Positions 1 to 10,900 of a DNA stretch of 23,597 nucleotides are shown here, piece after piece (position 1 is the first letter of the stretch; the number at the start of each line of letters is the position of its first letter). Both the position numbers and the translations under genes were made by a program. The stretch is taken from assembly GCA_033557675.1 (NCBI GenBank), contig JAWQRM010000369.1, positions 1 to 23,597 on the forward strand, read 5' to 3'. Below the pieces are notes generated by a model. That model was not told where the DNA came from, did not search any database, and saw nothing but the letters and a program-made list of their open reading frames with translations. The stretch comes from Coptodactyla brooksi (lineage: Eukaryota; Arthropoda; Insecta; Coleoptera; Scarabaeidae).

Positions 1-205
1 TATTTTAGAATAGTTGATATTTTGATTGTTATAGGAGTGGTAGAAGATCTAAAAGTCGTCACTCAACGGCAGCTGTGGAACAGATTCTAATGTTTACTCA
101 CTAGGTGGCAAGATAATCCATTTGTCAAAAAGAGGTTTTATGATCTAATGCTTGTTACATATATGTATGATGCAATTCACATTTGCCTGCTCCTGCATGC
201 AAACT

Positions 206-1421
206 TTGGAAGCCATGGTAACAGATCCAACATCAAGTGAATCAGAAGATGCTGACCATTTAGAAGACTACTGCCCTCAGTATAGTTACACTTCGCCTCA
301 ACTCTGATCAAAAGGAACTGAACGATTTGGTTCGCGATCTAAAACTTTCGAAATACCAAATTGAACTCTTGGAATCGAGACTGCAACAACGGAACCTTTC
401 AGCTACAAGGACAAAAATTTCCAGTTTTAGGTCATGAAGCAGTTATTTCGTTCAATATTTCGACAAGCAGAATACAATGTGTATGTGTAGAGATATCAAT
501 GGTTTGATGATGCAGCTAGGTGTACAATATAATCCACAGAAGTGGCAATTATTCATTGGTTCTAGTAAAACCAGCATGAAAGCAGTACTACTGCATAACG
601 GCAATAAGTTCCCTTCAGTGCCCTTGGTTTATGCAGTGGACATGAAAGAAACTTATGATACCATAGCTTTGCTGCTAGATGCAATCAAATATAAAGACCA
701 TGAACGGCGAATTTGCTGTGATTTAAAAGTTGTCGCACTCCTCATTACCGATTTACAACATGGGTTCACGAAATACTGCTATTTCTTGTGCCTGTGGGAC
801 AGCCGTGACAAAAAGAACACATATGTTACTGGAAAGGAATATATGAAAAACATTCCAATGGTTGAGCCTAGTAAAATCATTTTGCCTCCACTCCATATCA
901 AGTTGGACCTTATGAAGGTACTTCATAAAAGATATGGATAAAGGAGGACAACCCTTCAACCATTTGAAAGAAAAAGTATCCCAAATTCAGCGAAGCAAAG
1001 CTGAAAGAAGATATATTTGTTGGACCACAAATAAGAAAATTGTCGAAAGATCCAAGCTTCGATACCAAACACAAATACTGTATTAGGTGCTTGGTCCTCT
1101 CCTAAAGCAATTGTCAATGACTTTTTGGGCAACAGAAAAGATGATAACTATGTTTCCATTGTATATGATCTGTTAGACAGCTACAAGAAGATGGGATGTA
1201 GAATACCGCTGAAAATTCACTTCTTACATTTCCTCCCGGAAAATTTGGGAGCCCTAAGCGATGAGCAGGGTAAACACTTTCATCAAGAACACCGTTATCA
1301 AGGACACTGCAACCCTTCAATGATGGGTGACTACTGTTGGAGTGTTGTTAGGGAGAGTGATGAAAGGGCATACAAAAGAAGAGCTTTGATTTCACATTTT
1401 TCGAATAAAAAAGACGATTAA
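206..1421 (+). pseudogene. Broken copy of a repeated, uncharacterised insect protein family, probably transposon-borne
   Basis: Translation in changing frames gives one continuous protein-like track. It starts around the ATG at 215 with a Ser/Glu-rich segment (TDPTSSESED), shifts frame near 294 into ELNDLVRDLKLSK and SRLQQRNL, then DINGLMMQLG and FIGSSKTSMKAVLLHNGN (from 477), LCLWDSRDKK, PPLHIKLDLMK, DIFVGPQIRKLSKD (frame shifted near 970), VYDLLDSYKKMGC, FLPENLGALSDEQG, RYQGHCNPSMMGDYCW. I recognise this pattern from multicopy 'uncharacterized protein' families in aphids, beetles and spiders, but I know no official domain name. The order of acidic residues (the SSK region, the DLKVV region at about 720, the ENLGALSDEQG region at 1240) could be an RNase H-like transposase core; that is inference. 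At least two frameshifts and internal stops (305-307; TGA near 440) show that it is dead. A second fragment lies at 18165-18370. Confidence 0.7.
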
Positions 1422-2784
1422 AGTTGAAACTACATTCGAAACTAATTTAGACATCCTTTTGGCATCATGTCTGTATGTAAATATAATGAGAAACACAATG
1501 AGTTCTGAGTTTGCATTTCTTGTTCGTATTTAATTCTGTCAATATTCACCAGTATTATTTTTTATTCTACTGTGTATCTATAAAATGTGACGTGTTAGGA
1601 AAAAAATTGGTTTTACTACTGAATTCAACACCCAAAAATTAGTTAAATCCACCCATTTACAAATCAGATACAGAAAAAAAGTTTAAATTTGTTGATTAGT
1701 ATTATTATTTATTGATATTGTTGTTTGCTTTTTAATAATGTTTAGGGGAGGGTGTCTAAACGTGTGCGTAATTAAGTAACTACGATATATAGGCTATTAA
1801 AATATTATATATTTTTGTTTTAAAATACAATTACAATGTATTCAAAATATATAATAAAAAAACTGATAAAACGAAAAATAATGATAAGGTCATCTATATA
1901 TAAACATTTTATTGCCAGTGCTAATAAATATTACAAAGCAAACTAAACTAAACGGGTATTACGAATGTAGTCCCTATAATTAGTATTATTTTTTAATATT
2001 TTTGGGAAGAATAAATTTAATTATCATAATTACAATTTTTAAACTTAATTGCGTCATTGGTGTTTGTACATTGAAATTAATTATTTTCACGATGACACGC
2101 TAAAAATAATTTTTTTATTCATTTAAAATCAGTTTTAAATTACGTATGCCACAACCAGCAATAACTGTGCAAGTGTAATAAAGTAATAACCGTATATTAC
2201 GATGACATAAGTGACTTTCAAAAACGTATAATCTATATAATATTAGTATTATCTCGTTGCAGCATTACTACACAATCGATTCTTACTTGTTTAAAAAAAG
2301 CGAAAAATCGTAACACGAAGTCAGTCAATGATGAACAATGCGACACGTTTTATGGATTTTATAGATAATTTTATATAATACTTATAAGTTGATATCAATG
2401 GAATGTTTAATCCACAATGCTTCTATAAAATTTTTAATGTTCTTAATCAAGGTCGTTCAGTCTTTTTCATATTTATGCGCAAATATGAAGTCAATGATTA
2501 ACAGTACAGCAAAAACATGATATATGGTCAATACAATTGGATGAAAATGACTTGCATAATGTGTAATGCTTCTACAAAATTTTTGCACAACTGTTATTGT
2601 TTATTTTTTGAAGAGAGATTTGAAGTAAAAGATACCTTCATAAATTAAAATGATTGCATATGCAAACTGCCCCATTTATGTATTTTATATTCATTACTAT
2701 ATTGTATTTTTAGATGTTCGTCAAATTTAAGGGCTGATTCAGTAAGCAATTTTTTGCTCTTTATTGAAACAAGAAATTAAATTG
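1422..2784. other. AT-rich stretch without a recognisable gene
   Basis: No reading frame of note, no splice-linked coding blocks and no recognisable transposase motif. The first 200 bases may be the untranslated tail of the pseudogene to the left. The rest is low-complexity AT-rich DNA. Confidence 0.6.
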
Positions 2785-2858
2785 ATTTCCAAGTAAGATT
2801 CGAACCTACGTCCTTCTGCTTTCATGACAGGTAACCTAACCATCTGAGCTATGCCAGG
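2785..2858 (-). repeat. tRNA-like sequence with polymerase III A and B boxes (SINE head or tRNA pseudogene)
   Basis: Read on the minus strand, TAGCTCAGATGG (2851-2840) matches an A box and GGTTCGAATCT (2806-2796) matches a B box. They are separated by 33 nt, the spacing of a normal tRNA. The T arm pairs (GTAGG/CTTAC around TTCGAAT), and a partial anticodon stem CTGT/GCAG is visible. The acceptor halves (CCTGGCA and TTGGAAA) do not pair and the D stem is broken, so a working tRNA is unlikely. A tRNA-derived SINE promoter or an old tRNA pseudogene fits better. The minus-strand sequence after the B box (leftwards to about 2740) has no clear tail. Confidence 0.6.
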
Positions 2859-5849
2859 CTCTTTCCTAACTCTTCGGAAAATCACCCTCTTGTTTCTTAC
2901 CGTTTGACTTATTAATCGTACATCTACATTCCGGTTGAATGTAACGGTATAACAAATGTTACTTCATCAAAACTAGAATTGTTCACCAATTGTTACTGTA
3001 ATGACCTTTTAATCGCTACATATTTATTTCCTTGTGGTTCAGCATAGATCGTCGTCATTGCTTTTAATATTTTTTTCGGAAATTATTCAACAAATGGTTG
3101 TTGATTATTACGCTTTAATAATGCAGTTGTTTTATTTTTTTTTCTTATCTGAAATATGGGATTTCATCTAAAGTGAAAAGTTTATGTATGATTCGTTTTT
3201 AAGCTGATTTACCGATACAGAAAATTAAATTCAAATACCGTATTCTAAATCCAAAAGTACTTTAAGCTTTTATCAGGTACTCTAGAACTATAATTAACAC
3301 ACTTGCTTTTCGTACCAGTTTCATTAAACAATGGGCCTAATTCACATTTTCGCAGATATCTTGATAACGGTTCAAGATATCGAAATACATATGCTCTTAG
3401 TTTGATATGATAAAACAATACGTTTTAATACAATTCTACTACAGCATAAATAAATGTTGTAAATGGAAAAAATAAACATAGACTTCTGGAAAGAATCTAA
3501 AACTTTTAAATCTAAGTAAATTGTTAAAAGAAAGGCTATTAACTGATACAGCTGCATCATATAAATGAGGTAACATATTTTTTTTGAAATTTAGTGCTCT
3601 AATTTTCTGAACTAGAACTAATTTTATCACATCACCTCTCTTTAAGTTATGATCCCTTCATTTAGAAATACAACCATTGAATGTTAAACTTAGATATTTC
3701 TTTAAAATCAAATTTGAAACTATTAATTTAACATGCGAAAGAGAAAAGGAGAGAAACTACCTTTTCGAGGCACGCTAATAATCAGAGATAAAAACAATTT
3801 CGAGTTTGATATCCGAAATGGTATTAATATCAAAATATTTATAACTTCAGATTCTAATCATCATAAAATTGTATGCTAAACAGTAAACGATCTATTTAAC
3901 TTTCGATTAAACAAATATAGATATAATGAGAGAACTTAAATATATTGAAGTAAAAACGGGTAAGTTACTTAAACTAAGATAAAAATTGCTTTATCATAAA
4001 ATTAATAGTACTACAGTTCTGTGCCATGTAATTGATCAGAAAACAAATCTGTACTTCGTATAAAATAAAATGATTGTAAAAAATGTCTTATAATAAAATA
4101 AATTCTCAGATGAAATAAATTCTTCAAATTGTAGATACTTTTGAATAAATAAATAGAAGGTAATTCGGGTAAAAACGCACCTATGAGTTCTACTTGAAAG
4201 CTAACCTTATTATTCTGTATTTGTCAAACTGCAAAACAATCTATGTTAAATCTATCCATAAATCTAAACAGTTTCATGCACATCATTGTTAAATTGAAAT
4301 ATCATTAATTTTTGTCTATATAGTGTAATATTATTTAAGAACTAAAAATAAAAAATGAAATCTGCGTTTTGTTTATTTCAAACTAAACCATTCTTTTTAT
4401 CAAACTGCTGTATGTTAACAAGAGAAATAAGTCGGCAAAGAACTGACGTTTCTCTGAGTTACTGTAATCTTAAGCGTAGGTAGTATAATTAAAAAGAATG
4501 CGTTTGGCTTCTCTTAATTTAATTGCCATTGCTTATCCTCTACATTGATTTAAGTCACTCTCTTTTTCGGGTGACTGAATTTTATTTAAATAATATTTTT
4601 AAAACGTTATCGCACAAAATAAACAGTTCAATAATTTCTAGATAAATTTTGTTCTAATTATGTCACATAATCGTAGTCATAATATAATGATGTATTTTTT
4701 TCAATTATTATCATCATTTTTGAACGATATTGAAAGTTTTAATATCTTGCTAATACTTCTGCAGCAAATAGAGAATACACTATTATTTCTGACAAAATAA
4801 ATCAGTCAAACTAGTAAAGAAAAACTTATACATGAAAACACAAAGTAATGCAATTATTCTGTAATCTGTTATATTATCAATCATTCGTTTTTTATTATTT
4901 AGTATTCAGTATTTCAGGGACTATATCTTTCATATCTTCTCGAGATAAATGAACTCTTCAATCCTTCAAAGTTGTTGAAACGTTCGTCGAAGAGTTATTT
5001 TTCAGTTTTGGTGTGGTGGTGACATTATTTAACTCAATCCTTTGGTAGCACAGAATTCGCCTGAACTTTCTCATGTACTCTGGCAAGATTAAGAATGAAG
5101 CTATATTGCAAGAAAATATTTCTCCATCTTGAAGGTGTTATGTGCTTGAATGGAAATCTAAATCGATTAAATTTTTTGATCGAATACGTTGCACAAATTA
5201 TTGAGGAACAGACAATTCAACAAACATACTGATTTGTAACAACAATAATTTTCTCAACAATGAATTGTTAATTTTTTTTAATCAAATATAATCCTTCATC
5301 ATTCTTCTTTAATTTGTTTGTAAAATGCATAATAGGAGATGCACTTGACGTGTAAACTTCTCCATTTACACACCTTAGAAAACATTTTCAAAACTAAATT
5401 CCGTAACTAACTGGTTCAAATTTAACTTTTTTAGCATGTAGAGCATTTCGTTTGTAATTTTACTCTGCGGTAGCTTTATAAATTGTTTGCATAAATTGTT
5501 TAAGTAAACGGATAAAGGGATAGATAATAAATTGATTAAAAATGAAAATCAAAGATTTACATAAAAATCCAGTTAGTACTGTCTCCGGACCATTTAAGAA
5601 TGTAGCAAGTGGTAGAAAGTTAAGAGAAACGTTCGGAAAAACAACAAATTATCCTCATTGTATGCGAAAATGATGGACATAATGCTTGATAAAGTAAGCA
5701 AAAAACACAATACACGTTCGTGGGAGAACCGGGTAAGAAATGAATGTATATATTGTATATCTGTATACATCGATTGTTGTACACTATGTGTATATAGAGT
5801 GAAACTAGTCGACAGAAAAGGAGGAAATAGTGCTCGATAGGAAATGGTT
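2859..5849. other. Intergenic AT-rich region, no supported gene
   Basis: Only short, unconvincing frames occur. A 10-nt perfect inverted repeat lies at 3355-3381 (GATATCTTGA and TCAAGATATC, loop TAACGGT). A faint protein-like track on the minus strand at 4930-5090 could not be assigned. I see nothing else here. Confidence 0.5.
3355..3381. repeat. Short inverted repeat, 10-nt arms
   Basis: Arms GATATCTTGA (3355-3364) and TCAAGATATC (3372-3381) are perfectly complementary around a 7-nt loop. The wording resembles a phrase that recurs in insect repeat DNA, so it may be a scrap of a dispersed repeat. No neighbouring gene explains it. Confidence 0.5.
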
Positions 5850-6200
5850 TGCAAAATTTTTGGAAGAATACCACGATTAATTCTAAAACATAGAGTCACG
5901 AACGGACAAATTGCATGATTTTTTGCAAACTGGTTTACAAATTTTTTTGAATAGTTTGCAAAATTTTTGCAAGTTTGCAAAATTTTTGGCAAGTTTGCAA
6001 AATTTTTGGGAGTTCTTTTCAAAATTTTTGGAAGAATACCACGATCAATTCTTAAAAGTACTGTCATCAACTAAATAAGTTGCATGATTTTTTGCAAACT
6101 GGTTTGCAAATTTTTTTGTAATAGTTTGCAAAATTTTTTCCAAGTTTGCAAAATTTTTGGGAAATCTGTCCAAAATTTTTGGGAGAATACCACGATCAAT
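5850..6200 (+). repeat. Tandem repeat (about 150-170 bp unit) that includes a slice of mariner transposase
   Basis: GAATACCACGAT occurs at 5866, 6034 and 6185, giving periods of 168 and 151 bp. Each unit has the form: GAATACCACGAT plus a short transposase-coding slice (TTIN...YCHQL), then GCATGATTTTTTGCAAACTGG, then several GTTTGCAAAATTTTTGG-like sub-repeats. The second unit still encodes YCHQL followed by KLHDF before running into the GCAAAATTTTTG array. The last unit runs directly into the continuous mariner transposase at 6184. A shorter version of the array stands in the same place in the other mariner copy (minus strand, about 9600-9680). The array was therefore part of the element before the copies separated. 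Confidence 0.75.
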
Positions 6201-6640
6201 TCTGAAGTGTACTGTCATCAACTGGACAAAATATATAATCCACTCAAACAGAAAAGGCTAGAATTGATCAACAGAAAAGGTATAGTGTTCCACCAAGATA
6301 ATGCGAGGCAGCATACCAGTTTGATAACTCGCTAAAAGCTTTTACAGCTTGGATGGGATGTACTACTACACCTACCGTAGTCTCCAGATCTGGCACCTTC
6401 CGATTATTACTTGTTTCGGTTTCTACAACATTTTTTGGACGGTAAAACGTTTACCACAAATGAAGCCGTCAAATGTGACTTGGATCAGTTTTTTTGCCAG
6501 CAAGGATCAGAAGTTTGATGACCGTGGAATCATGCTACTGCCAGAAAGGTAGGAAAAGGTGTTGGACCAAAATGGTGAATACGTAATTACATAAAATATT
6601 TATACTCTCTAAGGAAAGTGCCTTTTATTTTCACAAAAAA
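6184..6640 (+). mobile_element. Mariner element, 3' half of a dead transposase
   Basis: The track reads TTINSEVYCHQLDK, then NRKGIVFHQDNARQHTSL, a stop at 6333-6335, SPDLAPSDYYLF in a second frame, ASKDQKFDDRGIMLLPER, another stop, and DQNGEYVIT ending at TAA 6592-6594. HQDNAR...HT carries the second catalytic Asp and APSDYYLF the third, which fits a mariner D,D34D core. The first catalytic Asp and the DNA-binding N terminus are absent, because the 5' side is the GCAAAATTTTTG array. Stops and a frameshift make it inactive. Up to about 6640 the 3' tail (ATAAAATATTTATACTCTCTAAGG, TTTTCACAAAAAAA) matches the inverted copy at 9139-9680. The subfamily (perhaps mellifera-like) is a guess. Confidence 0.88.
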
Positions 6641-6710
6641 AAAACAAATTACGTTCTGAATAATCGAATATTATTTTCCTGATTTTATGAATTCTGATGG
6701 TAGACTTATT

Positions 6711-7049
6711 TTATTAAATTCCGCTTAGCTTATGTTCAAGTGCAATTCGTGTTTTAAAGAAATGAAGTGATGAGTAATACATTACATTGAATGAAGTTCT
6801 TTGAGGACATCTGATGAACTTGAAGTTATGAAATATTTCTCGATTTGGACTTTTGGATTTTCAGTTTCTTGTCATAAACAGTGCCTTTGTTATAAAGCAT
6901 TTTAACTTCTGCATGACTTACTTTTACATGTGCTATAGGGTTTTTCTTCATTGTATTTTTATTATAAAATTCCGATTAGTTTATCTTGAAGTGTAGTTCG
7001 TATTTAAAAATGAAGTGATGACTAATACATTACATTAAATAAATTTCCT
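6711..7049. repeat. Diverged direct repeat pair (about 90 bp each)
   Basis: 6711-6801 and 6962-7049 share AAATTCCG.TTAG.TTAT, AAGTG.A.TTCGT.TTT and AATGAAGTGATGA.TAATACATTACATT.AAT in the same order, with an offset of about 250 bp. No coding potential is visible. They may be two monomers of a dispersed or satellite-like repeat. They lie between the mariner remnant and the ABCC promoter side. Confidence 0.7.
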
Positions 7050-7444
7050 TAAGTTGAGTTGAGTTCAACTTGAATGGAATTGACTAGCATCATTTTCAAG
7101 CCCTCAATTATCAACGGATGCATACAATATGGACTATGAGTTGTGCTTATTAACAACGAAAGCGATTTATCAATGACAGTGCTGAAATGATATCTAATCG
7201 AAAAAATATTAAACTAAATATTGATCAATAAAAATTTCTATAAATTAACTATACGTAACGATTAGTGGAACCGTGTGTAATACGTCACAGGATTACCTAT
7301 CAAGTTTTTAACCTGAAAATATGTTTAGTTGTATAGTAATTAAATATATTAATATTTAATTTAATTTAAATATAATTCAAATTGACTTAATTCAATTTAA
7401 TATTTTAGAAAATATGAAATAAAGTCAACTCGTTAAAGTTGGGC

Positions 7445-7883
7445 TTATTTTATATTTTCTATCGCGATCTAAGTACAACGCAAAGAAAAGCGAAGGAAGT
7501 CAATATTTGGTAAGAAGGTGCATGTGTCCGCTTCGTGAGCCAACGTTAAACATTGCTGGAAGTGAAAACATTTAAGTGAACCACTAGGAACGAAGCGTAA
7601 GGTTATCGATGAACGTTGTCTTTCAGTCAAAATTTGACGAAAACGCTCGTCATCGCTACATGCACAGAGAACAGCCAATTCACTCCAGCCCGATGTAATC
7701 TTATCTGGAAGTGTGAATTGTTGATTGAAATGTTTTATAAAAGCAGGCCGTGTATTGCTACAGGAATAGTAGCCTGACCGGCGCGATACCGCCAAAACAT
7801 CCGGACATTGGCGTGAAAGTGATTGGTGATCGAATTAAGTGACTGAAAAAGGAACGTGAAAAAGGACAACTGAAAAAGGAAAC
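7445..7883 (+). promoter_or_regulatory. Probable 5' UTR/promoter block of the ABCC4-like gene
   Basis: Base composition changes from very AT-rich (7300-7440) to a clearly GC- and CpG-richer block that ends at the ABCC start codon. An arthropod-type initiator match TCAGT lies at 7623-7627 and a near match to TATCGATA at 7604-7611 (TATCGATG). Neither proves a start site. The start ATG (7884) follows GGAAAC, with A at -3 and G at +4, and an in-frame TGA lies 30-40 nt upstream, so no longer N terminus runs through this block. The minus strand is open for 108 codons (7795-7469), but the product resembles nothing I know. Confidence 0.5.
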
Positions 7884-7957
7884 ATGGATCCCGGGTTTAC
7901 CATTACTCGGGAAAACCCCAAATCCCAGGCCAACATACTTTCGAAATTAACATTTAC
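7884..7957 (+). CDS. ABCC4: ABCC4-like exon 1 (residues 1-25)
   Basis: Starts at ATG 7884 (MDPGFTITRENPKSQ...) and ends in phase 2 before GTAAGT at 7958. The N terminus matches the short cytosolic lead of ABCC4 proteins, ending in the NPxxxANxxSKLTF-like element that precedes the first conserved Trp. Intron 1 is 112 nt. Confidence 0.9.
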
Positions 7958-10900
7958 GTAAGTTTTAAGAATTTTTAATATATGTGTTATTCTACTTTGA
8001 ATCCTATGTATTCACTGGTCAATGTTTCTTCAAATACTCTAATTTTCTTTTCTTTTCCAATTATTACAGATGGATGGGAAAACTTTTTTATAAGGGAGTA
8101 AAAAGAGGAATAAATGTGAACGATCTGTTTAAACCGCTACGTTCCGACTGTTCAGAACTGTTAGGCGATTCGCTGCAGAAAAACTGGGAAAAAGAACTCG
8201 CCAAATCCAAAGAAAAGGGCAAAGAGCCGAGTTTAGTAAAAGCGATCGCTGATACATTTTTGTTGAGTTATATGGTCTACGGTTTAATGTTGTTTGTGTT
8301 ATACGTTGGATTGAGGTGAGCAGAATCGTTAGATGTAACATTACCTGTTCCTATTATTATTACATCATTCTATTGTATGATAAGAAAAATACTATCGATT
8401 GTTGTATCTATACTTTCCGCCAATGCGTTGCATTATATTATAGATTTCCAAATTGAAGTGCATGAAGTACTTATCCTCGTAATGCCGTAAATTTATCTAA
8501 AGCATTGTCGATTGAATAAGACCACTTTGAGATAGGAAAGTGTACACTACAATAACTAAAATGTGACAATTTAGAAGTTCCTCCTTTTTTATTGAACCTT
8601 ACAACATTTTAAAACGTATAACAAACAATGGACCACTTTGATAACAATAAAATAATAAACTAATTTATAACCTACCCCTGATCCCTAAAACGTAGATGAT
8701 AAGCGATAAGAGTTATCATATTATTGAATGTGGTCCATTACTTGCAAATTATTTGATATTTTTTAATGTCAATCAAATACCGTAGTACTATTAAGTACTA
8801 CTATTATTATATTATAGTATTAATAATTGTTGTCCAAAAATATGCCATACAATTTAAATTAAACAATACGTTTGTATTTATGAAACTTATAACTCAATTA
8901 ATAATGCAAGTAACTTAAATTACTAATTTTACAAATTTAATCAACTAACCTTTAATTGAGTAAACACTTGGCTTACAGTACATTACAATTATCTTCTACG
9001 ACGAAGTTTTTGCCTTATTAATAGAGGGAATCTTATAAGAATTTTCTCCTCCGTCAATATAGCAGATTCTAGGCATGTCTACAATATTAGGAAAACATTT
9101 TCAAGAGTGTCTGTTTTCAACACATTCTTGAAATGAAAAATGCTTTCATTTTTTTGTGAAAATGAAAGCATTTTTCTTAGAGAGTATAAATATTTTATGT
9201 AAGTACATATTCTCCATTTTGGTCCAACACCTTTTGCCATCTTTTTGGCAGTAGTATGATTGCACATTCATAAAACTTCTGATCCTTCCTGACAAAAAAC
9301 TGATTCAAGTCATTTTTGACGGTTTCCTTTGAAGTAAAGGTTTTTGCTGTCCAAGAAAATTTGTAGAAACCGAAACAAGTAATAATCGGAAGGTGCCAGA
9401 TCTGGAGAATATGATAAGTATGGCAGCGCGTCCCATTCAAGCTCTAAAAGCTTTTGGCGAGTTACCAAACTGGTATGAGGTCTCGCATTATTGTCTTTGT
9501 GGAACACTATACCTTTTCTATTGATCAATTTTGTTCTTTTCTGTTTGAGTGAATCATGCAATTTGTCCAGTTGATGGCAGTATATTTTACAATTGATCGT
9601 GGTATTCCCCCATATATTTTGAAAAGATCTCCCAAAAATTTTGCAAACTTGCAAAAGATTTTGCAAACCAGTTTTGTTAATCTGTTAATACATCTTCTCT
9701 ATACACATCCACTAATTCCTTTCTCGCTTGAACGGTATTTTTTGATTCTCCATGTTTGATAAGACACAAAAAGAAAAGAGTTGCACAGAACCGAAATTAT
9801 TTTCACACATAAACTTTGCAACGTCAGCTGTCAGAATATATAATACATATACGGTTTAGAATGAAGGTGAAAAAACGAAATTACTTTCCGATCACCCCAA
9901 TATTAAAATCGAGACTATTTGGCGGTTGTGGTTTAAACTGAATAGACCAATTGTCCCTAGACTCTTCTGTTACAAAGCTTTATACTTATAACTAATGAGA
10001 AATTTGGACTTATCACAGCATCAAGAGTAGTTCTCTTCCACACCGTTAGAGCAATAGACTGAACATTTTTTGTCATCAATGTTCCTTTAGCTCTATTATT
10101 CGAGCTTCGTTTAGCAGCCTCTTGGTAAACGAAAGGTCGTATCCTATTTTGTCTATTAACGAATTAATAAAGGTTTTGCTACAAGTGGCATAAACCTTTG
10201 TTATGAAGCATTTGCTTTTACAAGTTCTATAGGGTTCTTCTTCCTTCAATATTGTGTAATAAGAATGTTTGGTTTGAATTAAGTAGGACCATTTGTCATC
10301 GATGTGGACATGTTTATGAAAGTCTTTAAAAGACAAGCAAAATGTCAGTCTAGCTTATTTGTTAGGAAAGGCTTAACTATAAAACATATGCATTTGGCAG
10401 AAGGTAACATTATTACTACTACCTTATTCCATGTTGCGACCTTTGTTGCATTGCGACAAACTGTAAGATACTGTTATGCTCATTAATTGTAAGTAGCTTC
10501 TGTTTGTAAATTCCTTTTTGGAATGCAGCACCACTTTGACCCAAAATTAATATACCATACTTTCGAACGGGAGACTTCGTTGTTTTTTCACAATTTTCAG
10601 AAATAATACCAAACCAGACCACAGAGCTTGGCCGAAATTATTTTCCACTTTTCTTAATGTCGATTAAATACTGAAATGCTATTTAATACTGTATTTCCAT
10701 TAAATTTTGCACCACTTTCGTTTCTATGTGATTGTTTAATCCTTTTTCTACAATTTCCTCACAATAAAACAATGAAATATGTAGTAAATTCTTTACATCT
10801 GTGAAACGCATACAATATATACTTGTAAAGGAAATGCAGCTATTTCAGATTCTTTAAAACTGATAAATGATTCATTAACAAAACGAAAATTCCAGATTGA

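Noticed and set aside
2785..2858. Functional tRNA gene
   Set aside because: The acceptor halves do not pair, the D stem is broken, and a standard U33 plus anticodon register does not fit the visible stem.
4930..5090. Possible hAT transposase C-terminal scrap on the minus strand (FDERFNNFEGLKSSF)
   Set aside because: Only one short suggestive phrase; no dimerisation motif or second block in order.
5594..6070. 158-codon minus-strand open frame
   Set aside because: It is the reverse reading of the GCAAAATTTTTGG array. The protein is a repetition of the same low-complexity phrases and not a gene.
10419..10622. 67-codon minus-strand frame as transposase N terminus
   Set aside because: It lies in the right place relative to the HIDDKW fragment, but no helix-turn-helix or family motif is visible.
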